A stretch of 64,000 bases of DNA from Corynebacterium sp. GTDB taxonomy: Bacteria > Actinomycetota > Actinomycetes > Mycobacteriales > Mycobacteriaceae. The first letter of the stretch is position 1. Each line of letters opens with the position of its first letter. Position numbers and translations under genes: made by a program. A model generated the notes under the pieces. The model made no database searches. It was not told where the DNA came from and was given only the letters and a program-made list of their open reading frames with translations. The stretch covers positions 62,001 through 126,000 of the forward strand of contig JAUMTW010000006.1 in assembly GCA_030531005.1 (NCBI GenBank), given 5' to 3'. This document shows, piece after piece, positions 57,189 to 64,000 of this stretch.

Positions 57189-59177
57189 TTGCCTACTGAA
57201 GATAGGAATGCCCATAAGTCGAACACGGGTGCTAACAATACCGCTAGCACTGGTGCGATTGGCGGGCCTGTTGGTCTGGAGCAGCTACTTGCTACCGCCG
57301 GCCTCAGCTTGCAGGATCTTGACCGTCTCGGTATTGATCCCGCAGAAATTAACCCCGCTACCTTGGCGGAGCTCACTACCGAGTACCTGGATGCCGGGGC
57401 TGCCGGTGATGCCGATGGTGCCAGCGAAGGCGTTGACGGCGAGATCGACCCAGGTGATGCCACGACCAAGCCTCATGCCAGCCAGGCCGAGATTGAAGCT
57501 ATGTTTGCCCAGACTGCAGCACACCTCTATGCAGAAGACGATGAGCATGCTAAATCCGATGGACAAAATACCAAAGGTGCAGTTGCCGCCTCCGGGGGAC
57601 CTGGTGCCGAAGATCGCGGTGCTGAGCCTGATGCTGCCAATGGTGCCGGCCCAGCAGAGCTAGAGGAGGCCCTCGCCATCTTTGGCGCCGGGGGAGTAAG
57701 CCTGGATGAAACAGGGCTGTCCCTGCCGTTGGATATTGGGGGCATAGACTCAGACTTAGCCACGGATAGCCGTGATGCCACCTCGGGCCCAAGTGCCACA
57801 GACGTCGCTGCCCTGGCTGCAATCGAGGCAGAGCTGGATCAACGCTGGGGGGAGACGGACATCGACCCAAGCCTGGAACGCATTACCACCTTGTTAGACC
57901 TCCTGGGAAACCCCCAGCAGAGCTATCCCGTGATCCTCGTTGCGGGTACGAATGGTAAGACCTCAACTGTGCGCATGATTGAAGCGCTCCTCCAAGCCTT
58001 TCACCGACGTACGGGACGGTTTACTAGTCCGCATCTGCAGCAGGTGACCGAACGCATTGCAATCGATGCTCAGCCGATTACCCCGGCAGAATATGTGCGC
58101 ATCTATGAAGAGATCAAGCCTTTCATCACCATGGCGGATGAAATCTCTGCCAGGAACAAAGGGCCACGGCTTAGCAAGTTTGAAGTGCTCACTGCCATGG
58201 CATATGCCGCCTTCGCTGATGCCCCAGTTGAAGTAGCAGTCGTTGAAGTTGGCATGGGTGGGCGCTGGGATTCTACCAATGTGGTCGATGCTGAAGTCGC
58301 AGTGATTACCCCAATCGGCCTGGATCACACCGACTACCTTGGCGATACTATCGAGGCGATTGCTGCGGAGAAGGCAGGCATCATCAAGCCACGAGCACAT
58401 GATGACGTACTCGCCATCGCAGAAAACGTGGTCATCATCGGACCCCAAGAGCCTGCAGCATTAGAAGTGTTGAGTAAAGAAGCTATCAACGCCGATGCCG
58501 CGGTGGCACGTTCTGGAATGGAGTTCGGAGTAGCTAGTGCTCAAGTTGCCGTTGGAGGCCAAACCTTATCGCTGCAAGGCTTAGGTGGAACCTACAATGA
58601 GATCTTCTTGCCGCTCGCTGGGCCACACCAAGCAAGTAATGCCGCCACCGCCTTGGCAGCTGTTGAAGCCTTCTTTGGGGCTAGCCCTGGTCATAGCCTA
58701 GATGAATCCCGAGTGCAGGCTGGTTTCGCTCACGTGCAATCCCCCGGCCGGTTAGAGAAGGTCCGTGCTACCCCGGCAGTATTCGTTGATGCCGCACACA
58801 ACCCACAGGGCGCTCGTGCGTTGGGCACAGCCTTGGACCATGACTTCGACTTCGCCCGCTTGGTTGCCGTGGTTGCGGTGCTCGGCGACAAAGATGCCGC
58901 CGGCATCTTGAGTGCCTTGGAACCTCATGTTCAGGATGTGGTGATAAGCGAAAACACCTCGCCGCGTGCTCTACCCGCTGAAGAGCTAGCAGAGATAGCC
59001 CGGGAGATCTTCGGTGAGGAGCGCGTCTATGTGGAATCCTATTTCCCCGCTGCAGTGGAGCAAGCTATCGAATTAGCCGAGGATTCCGAAGTACAATCGG
59101 GTTCCGGTGTGATTATCACCGGATCGGTGGTTACCGCTGGTGAAGGTCGTACCTTATTTGGAAAGGAGCCTGCATGA
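57189..59177 (+). CDS. folC: Folylpolyglutamate synthase with a 200-residue N-terminal extension
   Basis: Adds glutamates to folates (and may make dihydrofolate). The TTG at 57189 sits nine bases after GAGGAG. Residues 1-207 are an acidic Ala/Gly/Asp-rich extension with no known fold; the usual FolC begins near AIEAELDQRWGETDI (209 on). The ATP loop AGTNGKTS starts at residue 252, then FTSPHLQQVTERI, PIGLDHTDYLG and DAAHNPQGARAL. Most orthologues are about 450-500 residues, so 662 is long. The extension is in frame without a stop, and it may be a disordered tether. DUF4233 overlaps by four bases. Confidence 0.93.
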   Translation: MPTEDRNAHKSNTGANNTASTGAIGGPVGLEQLLATAGLSLQDLDRLGIDPAEINPATLAELTTEYLDAGAAGDADGASEGVDGEIDPGDATTKPHASQAEIEAMFAQTAAHLYAEDDEHAKSDGQNTKGAVAASGGPGAEDRGAEPDAANGAGPAELEEALAIFGAGGVSLDETGLSLPLDIGGIDSDLATDSRDATSGPSATDVAALAAIEAELDQRWGETDIDPSLERITTLLDLLGNPQQSYPVILVAGTNGKTSTVRMIEALLQAFHRRTGRFTSPHLQQVTERIAIDAQPITPAEYVRIYEEIKPFITMADEISARNKGPRLSKFEVLTAMAYAAFADAPVEVAVVEVGMGGRWDSTNVVDAEVAVITPIGLDHTDYLGDTIEAIAAEKAGIIKPRAHDDVLAIAENVVIIGPQEPAALEVLSKEAINADAAVARSGMEFGVASAQVAVGGQTLSLQGLGGTYNEIFLPLAGPHQASNAATALAAVEAFFGASPGHSLDESRVQAGFAHVQSPGRLEKVRATPAVFVDAAHNPQGARALGTALDHDFDFARLVAVVAVLGDKDAAGILSALEPHVQDVVISENTSPRALPAEELAEIAREIFGEERVYVESYFPAAVEQAIELAEDSEVQSGSGVIITGSVVTAGEGRTLFGKEPA

Positions 59178-59593
59178 GTGACAAAGAAATCGAATATGGC
59201 CCCCTAGGCCCAGGCCATGATCCTGTCAAAGACCCAATGAAGGGGCTGCGCGGGGTGATGGCTGGTACCTTGATGATGGAGTCGATCACCATGTATCTGG
59301 TGCTCACCGTCATTTTGCGGGTAGATAATGGTTCCTATTGGACCACCTTCAATTGGGGATATGTCACCACCGTGGCTACCGTAATGTTCATTGCTTCTTT
59401 CTTACAGAAAAAGCCGTGGGCTCTGAAGCTGAATCTCGGCTTACAGGTCTTCGCCCTCGCCGGGTTCTTCGTGCATTACTCCATGGGTATTGTCGCCCTG
59501 CTGTTCATAGCGGTGTGGTGGTACATCTTGCACTTACGCAAGGATCTCATCGCCCGCATGGAGCGCGGCTACCTTACCACCCAGCACCTCTAA
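59174..59593 (+). CDS. DUF4233 domain membrane protein
   Basis: A 139-residue protein with four hydrophobic helices (about 26-48, 60-77, 84-98 and 103-122). The DUF4233 motif RGVMAGTLMMESITMYLVL is near the N-terminus. The ATG overlaps the folC stop (ATGA), so it is translationally coupled. Function unknown; likely Rv2446c counterpart. Confidence 0.85.
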   Translation: MSDKEIEYGPLGPGHDPVKDPMKGLRGVMAGTLMMESITMYLVLTVILRVDNGSYWTTFNWGYVTTVATVMFIASFLQKKPWALKLNLGLQVFALAGFFVHYSMGIVALLFIAVWWYILHLRKDLIARMERGYLTTQHL

Positions 59594-59628
59594 TTCTGGA
59601 AGAGCATGACATTGGAAGTAGTACGTTG

Positions 59629-59934
59629 ATGGCAGCATCGAAGAGTAAGCACCCTGATTCCACAGGGTGCACTCAAGAACTCAGCCGCTATGAATCCACG
59701 CAGCGTCAGCCACAAGCGAGTCAACTATTGCTTTTGGTTGGGTCCTATGGGGTGGCAAGTTTGGTCTTTGCTGTCTTAGCAGTGCTTGCGATTCTCCAAG
59801 GACGCGATTGGATCTGGATTATAAGCTATGTGGTGCTTGCCACCGCAAGCATTATCTGGGTAGCAGTCGTGGTTATGCGCCAGCGTTCGAGGATGCAGAA
59901 ACAAACGCATCCACTAGATGAGAGTGCGTCCTAA
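59629..59934 (+). CDS. Small two-helix membrane protein of unknown function
   Basis: A 101-residue protein: a polar N-terminus, helices about 32-52 and 58-78, and a basic tail (RQRSRMQKQTHPL). ATG 59629 (or the TTG just before) has a GGAAG a little upstream. It lies 35 bases after the DUF4233 gene and likely belongs to the same operon. No family recognised. Confidence 0.7.
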   Translation: MAASKSKHPDSTGCTQELSRYESTQRQPQASQLLLLVGSYGVASLVFAVLAVLAILQGRDWIWIISYVVLATASIIWVAVVVMRQRSRMQKQTHPLDESAS

Positions 59935-60079
59935 CTCCTTCACGATTCGCAGATACACGCAAAAGCTTCCGCGGTCAGTCTCCGTATCTATTTCTAAGTG
60001 CCCCATTTCTATGATGTGTTAGTTTTGCCACCTGTAAAATCCCCACGCTGTAGGTGGCATTTTGCTAGCATCAGAAAGT

Positions 60080-60496
60080 ATGAGTGAGCGTACTTTAATT
60101 CTGGTAAAGCCAGACGGGGTTGCCCGTGGCCTGGTTGGCGAAGTAATTTCCCGTATTGAGCGTAAGGGCTTAAAGCTCGAGGCCCTGCACTTAGGTACGG
60201 TTGATGAGGAACTGGCCAAGCAGCACTATGCAGAACATGCCGAGAAACCCTTCTTTGGTGAGCTCGTTGATTTCATTACCTCCGGTCCGGTGCTTTCTGG
60301 GGTTATCTCTGGTCCTCGTGCTATTACCGCATGGCGTCAATTAGCTGGTGGTACAGATCCAGTAGAAAAGGCCACCCCAGGAACCATTCGTGGTGACTTC
60401 GGATTAGAGACCAACTTCAATGTTGTGCACGGCTCTGATTCCCCAGAGTCCGCTGAGCGCGAGATTGCACTATGGTTCCCTGAGCTAGCTGATTAA
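60080..60496 (+). CDS. ndk: Nucleoside diphosphate kinase
   Basis: Transfers the gamma-phosphate of ATP to NDPs through a phosphohistidine. The 138-residue protein starts at ATG 60080. The catalytic His is in [34 protein letters not shown] and GTIRGDFG are present. Positions in the folC-DUF4233-ndk-rne order match Rv2447c-Rv2444c. A terminator follows. Confidence 0.97.
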   Translation: MSERTLILVKPDGVARGLVGEVISRIERKGLKLEALHLGTVDEELAKQHYAEHAEKPFFGELVDFITSGPVLSGVISGPRAITAWRQLAGGTDPVEKATPGTIRGDFGLETNFNVVHGSDSPESAEREIALWFPELAD

Positions 60497-60515
60497 GATC
60501 TTCCGCTAGATGATT

Positions 60516-60556
60516 AAGGTGTGTTCGGCACGGTATTACCCTGCTGAGCACACCTT
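60516..60556 (+). terminator. Terminator downstream of ndk
   Basis: A 15-base stem with two wobble pairs (60516-60530 with 60542-60556), with an 11-base loop. Confidence 0.75.
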
Positions 60557-60680
60557 CTAGCTTTTGCAGCTTTTCGGTGGTCTTGTGGTGCTGCATTCGG
60601 TGAGCGCCGGCCTAGAGCAGGGGGAAGGGGAGTAATTCGACCGTCTGAAGTGTGAAACTATGACGACCCCCGCAAAGTTA

Positions 60681-60741
60681 AGCTGAGCTGAACTAGCTCC
60701 AATGAGCTGAGCTGAACTAGCTCCAATGAGCTGAGCTGAAC
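60681..60741. repeat. 24-base tandem repeat (2.5 copies) between ndk and rne
   Basis: Two identical 24-base units at 60681-60704 and 60705-60728, then a half unit to 60741. The unit contains AGCTGAGCTGAAC and is rich in the palindrome AGCT. This has the look of a variable-number tandem repeat. Confidence 0.9.
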
Positions 60742-61088
60742 CGAGCAAAATTAGGTTGATCCAGGCAGTATGGATGCGCGCTCACCGGACGAGTTCGTGC
60801 AGTTATTGAAAGTTTCCTTGCTCATTTTGGGGCAAACAGTGTGCAAAGCCTCGACGCTGTGGAAGAATGGAGTGCAGCGTCCTAGAAGTTGTAGGACACT
60901 GCACATAGAGGTAGCACATGCCACTGCCGTAGCGCGCAAGTAAAAGAAATGCGGCAGCGCAGTAGGTGGAGTGTACTTTGAGAAATTTTTCACAATTAAA
61001 TACGGCAAGTGCCCGTGTGGCGGCGACTTAGATAGGTTCAGCGCCCGGGCAACACATATTAATGAGTAGAACACAGGGAGTATTTTCC
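60742..61088. other. Upstream region of rne with a strong RNA hairpin
   Basis: A stem of 13 pairs with one mismatch and a seven-base loop (60872-60884 with 60892-60904) is the main feature. No gene is seen. The rne promoter could not be set with confidence. Confidence 0.5.
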
Positions 61089-64000
61089 GTGGCAACGCAA
61101 GCATCCGGTAACGGATCAAAGAAACAATTAACGCCAGAATCCCGTACCCAAATTATGGCGGCTCTCGCGAGCCTGCGCACTACTGGTATGCAAGATGGCG
61201 AGCGCGTTTTCAATATCGCACGCATTCTTAAGGTTTCCTCATCGCTGCTAGCACAAACCCTGCAGTCTTTGGGCTTTCATAAACGCCTGCAATCCAAGCT
61301 TTCCTATGAGGAAATCTTGGAGGTTGTTGCAGCCAGCACCAAGGAAATTACTGATGACCCGCATACTGCCGCAGAGCGCTTCGCAGCAGAGCACGGCGTA
61401 CCTTTAGACGAGGCCGCCGGAGAAGCTGCAGACAAGGCGCCGGCAAAAAATACTGAGAGCAAGCAAGCTGCATTTGCAGAAGCTGCCGCGGGCGATACCG
61501 AAATCAATGGCATTGAAACTAGCGGGGTGGAAGAAGCATCCCGAAACGATCGCGCTGCAGATTCAGCAACGGTTGAGACGGATTCCGCATCAAAGGAAGC
61601 AACGGGATCAGACGATGTAGACACCGCCGATGATGCTAAGCTACGCCACCGGGTGACAAAGGCAGTTGAGAACGAGATTCACCAAATTGAAGACAAAGTG
61701 GAATCGGAGCTGGAGGAAATCAGTAAAGAACAAAAACTACGTCACCGCGTGATCAAGGCAGTTGAGAACGAGATTCACCAGATCGAAGAGAAGGTACAAG
61801 AAGAAGTCTCTGCTGCCAAGGAAAAGCTTCAAGCCGACGATACTGATACTCTCGAGCAAAACGACGCAGATTCTTTGCCAGCACCAGACGCCGATGGTGC
61901 AGCGGCAGAATCTGAAGCAGTACACGAAGTACTGGAGGCTGACGCCGACATTGATGCCGTCGCGGCAGAACTCCTCAGCGAAATCCAGGTTGAGACCCCG
62001 GCAGCAGATCCCGTACCTCAGCGTCCTGCCTTACCACGCTTCGTGGCTCCAACTATCCCGGAGGAAGACGATCTCGGAATTGATGTCGACGACGAACCCC
62101 GAGAATCCGAGGGTCCCCGACGCCGCGGAAAGCGCGGTCAATCCCGCGGGCGCGGTGAGAACCACCGAAATGAATCAAAGCACGAGCAAGCCGCTGAAGC
62201 TCCTGCACATTTCGATGGTGATGACACCACAGAGCTCATTGAAGAGCCCAAAGCTATTCAGGGATCGACTCGTTTAGAGGCGCAGCGTCGTCGGCGCCAA
62301 GAAATGCGTGAAGAAAGCCGTAATAAGCGTCACGTCGTCTCCCAAGCGGAGTTTTTAGCACGTCGCGAATCCGTCACCCGCTCCATGGTGGTTTGTGAGA
62401 GTCAACGCGAAGACAGTAATGGCTCAATCACCCAGGTTGGTGTGCTCGAAGACGATGTGCTCGTCGAGCACCTTGTTGCCAACGAAGCCCAAGCTTCCTC
62501 GATTGGCAATATCTACCTTGGGCGCGTGCAAAATGTGCTGCCAAGTATGGAAGCCGTATTCATAGACATCGGAACCGGCCGTAATGCCGTGTTGTATGCC
62601 AGTGATGTCAAATGGCGCGAACAAGGCCTCCATGGTCGCCAACGCACCATTAGCAATGCCTTCTCGAGTGGTGACCAGGTCCTCGTGCAGGTTACCAAGG
62701 ACCCATTGGGGCATAAAGGGGCACGCCTGACCACCCACATTTCCTTGGCAGGCCGCTACTTGGTCTACGTACCGGATGGCCGCAATGCAGGTATTTCGCG
62801 CAAGCTACCCGAGCCTGAACGTAAGCGCCTCAAGGGTATCTTGCGCAAGGTTGTGCCTTCCCAAGGCGGAGCAATTATCCGCACCGCTGCAGAAGGGGCG
62901 AGCGAAGAAGCTATCGCCACCGACGTACAGCGTCTGCACAACCTATGGGAACAGATCCAGGAACGTGCTGAGGCAGAAAAGAACAGCCCAAAGGCAAAGC
63001 CAGTCACTCTCTATGAAGAGCCGAATCCATTGGTGCGCCTGATCCGCGATCTGTTCAACGAGGATTTCAACTCATTGATTGTTGATGGCAAGCGATCCTG
63101 GAATACGGTGCAAGCCTATGTGAAGTCTGTGGCCCCCGATCTAATTGATCGTCTCGAACACTATGACCCATCCGCACATGATGGACGCAGTGCCTTGGAA
63201 AAGTACCGCATTGATGAGCAACTTCAAAAGGCATTATCCCGCAAGGTATGGCTTCCATCTGGCGGAACCTTAGTCATCGATCGTACTGAGGCGATGACGG
63301 TCATCGATGTGAACACCGGCAAGTTCACAGGCGCAAAGAACAACCTGGAAGCCACCGTCACCCAGAACAACCTGGAGGCAGCAGAAGAAATCGTGCGTCA
63401 GATGCGCCTGCGTGACCTCGGCGGCATGATTGTGGTGGATTTTATCGATATGGTGCTGCCAGAAAACCAAGACCTCGTATTGCGACGCTTGACTGAGGCG
63501 CTGGGTCGGGATCGTACTCGCCACCAGGTCTCCGAGGTAACCTCCTTGGGCTTAGTGCAGATTACCCGTAAGCGTTTAGGCGTTGGGCTGCTGGAAACCT
63601 TCAGCACGCCGTGCCCACACTGCGATGGTTCCGGTGTTCTTATTCACGATTATCCCGTGGACTTCTTGGATCAGCAGTCGGAGCATCATGACCACGGTGT
63701 GCGCCACCAAAATCCGCAGGAACATCCAGCTGCAGTGGCGATGCATAAGCGTGAAGAGGAGCCAGTAGCCAAGGGGTATGCGGACACAGAGATTGAAGCA
63801 CAGTATGTAGAGCCGGCAGCTGGGCAGTCGGCCTCGGATAAGCTCAGCTTCGAAGAGCTCGCTGATGCGGTGATTGCACCTGTAGTAGCAGCAAATAATG
63901 ATGATCACAATCCTGACAACAGGGAGGAAACTGCCCAGGAGAATGCTGCGGCGCGGAAATCACGTCGTCGTGGCGGCAAGTCGCGGAATAACCGCGACAA
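61089..64000 (+). CDS. rne: Ribonuclease E/G family protein (3' truncated by window edge)
   Basis: An endoribonuclease that leads mRNA decay and rRNA processing, open to the window end with 970 codons so far. Start GTG 61089 with GGGAG eight bases upstream. The N-terminal 300 or so residues are disordered and acidic, with a tandem 32-residue repeat (two LRHRV-type units 96 bases apart, from 61641 and 61737) and an Arg-rich patch (GPRRRGKRGQSRGRG). The S1 domain (GNIYLGRVQNVLPSMEAVF), the catalytic VIDVNTGKF near 737, the second Asp in VVDFID, and the zinc link CPHC (842, 845) follow. Confidence 0.95.
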   Translation, partial: MATQASGNGSKKQLTPESRTQIMAALASLRTTGMQDGERVFNIARILKVSSSLLAQTLQSLGFHKRLQSKLSYEEILEVVAASTKEITDDPHTAAERFAAEHGVPLDEAAGEAADKAPAKNTESKQAAFAEAAAGDTEINGIETSGVEEASRNDRAADSATVETDSASKEATGSDDVDTADDAKLRHRVTKAVENEIHQIEDKVESELEEISKEQKLRHRVIKAVENEIHQIEEKVQEEVSAAKEKLQADDTDTLEQNDADSLPAPDADGAAAESEAVHEVLEADADIDAVAAELLSEIQVETPAADPVPQRPALPRFVAPTIPEEDDLGIDVDDEPRESEGPRRRGKRGQSRGRGENHRNESKHEQAAEAPAHFDGDDTTELIEEPKAIQGSTRLEAQRRRRQEMREESRNKRHVVSQAEFLARRESVTRSMVVCESQREDSNGSITQVGVLEDDVLVEHLVANEAQASSIGNIYLGRVQNVLPSMEAVFIDIGTGRNAVLYASDVKWREQGLHGRQRTISNAFSSGDQVLVQVTKDPLGHKGARLTTHISLAGRYLVYVPDGRNAGISRKLPEPERKRLKGILRKVVPSQGGAIIRTAAEGASEEAIATDVQRLHNLWEQIQERAEAEKNSPKAKPVTLYEEPNPLVRLIRDLFNEDFNSLIVDGKRSWNTVQAYVKSVAPDLIDRLEHYDPSAHDGRSALEKYRIDEQLQKALSRKVWLPSGGTLVIDRTEAMTVIDVNTGKFTGAKNNLEATVTQNNLEAAEEIVRQMRLRDLGGMIVVDFIDMVLPENQDLVLRRLTEALGRDRTRHQVSEVTSLGLVQITRKRLGVGLLETFSTPCPHCDGSGVLIHDYPVDFLDQQSEHHDHGVRHQNPQEHPAAVAMHKREEEPVAKGYADTEIEAQYVEPAAGQSASDKLSFEELADAVIAPVVAANNDDHNPDNREETAQENAAARKSRRRGGKSRNNRD

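Overview
The window is one stretch of chromosome from a mycolic-acid actinobacterium, almost certainly a Corynebacterium. The supports are a giant type I fatty acid synthase followed by acpS, a cmrA-type mycolate reductase next to orn, a fused CopD/CtaG membrane protein, an Rv2466c-type DsbA-like reductase, a Spa-type sortase-assembled pilus operon and a small porin-like mycomembrane candidate. From memory, much of the gene order matches Mycobacterium tuberculosis Rv1341-Rv1343c, Rv2509-Rv2524c and Rv2444c-Rv2478c, so most of the window is conserved actinobacterial core with a few insertions.

Layout. 1-16.5 kb: the 3' part of rdgB, two small membrane proteins, tRNA-Leu, fas and acpS, bcp, a DUF3618 protein, tRNA-Lys, an L,D-transpeptidase lipoprotein, tRNA-His, cmrA-orn, the feoA-feoB-feoC iron operon with a possible DtxR box, and tRNA-Arg. 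16.6-19.4 kb: a CopD-CtaG copper/cytochrome oxidase assembly fusion and a second SSB. 19.4-26.9 kb: an accessory pilus operon (tip adhesin, shaft pilin, class C sortase, base pilin) lying between ssbB and ettA. 27-32.7 kb: ettA, a thioesterase, an Rv2474c-like protein, a 3-hydroxyacyl-CoA dehydrogenase, glbO and an MscS channel. 32.9-40.5 kb: metB, crtB-crtI, pepN and the DsbA-like reductase. 40.5-46.2 kb: a gene-poor stretch with a small lipoprotein, a 75-residue porin-like protein, rpiB, a membrane protein, an excisionase-like protein and tRNA-Gly. 46.2-54.1 kb: tRNA-Pro, tig, clpP1-clpP2, clpX, a TetR regulator and mdh. 54.5-64 kb: valS, folC with a long N-terminal extension, a DUF4233 protein, a small membrane protein, ndk, and rne running off the right edge.

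How the parts fit: fas and acpS make and activate the fatty acid synthase, and CmrA completes the mycolic acids that form the outer membrane. The L,D-transpeptidase crosslinks peptidoglycan, to which the pilus base is expected to be attached. Trigger factor, ClpP1P2 and ClpX form a protein quality-control block; a SigH-like promoter precedes clpP1. Points that deserve a second look are the pilus island with its three different sorting motifs, the porin-like small gene, a FAS-I that is about 500 residues shorter than usual, the extended FolC, an antisense overlap of crtI and pepN, a palindrome upstream of the TetR gene, and several intergenic tandem repeats.
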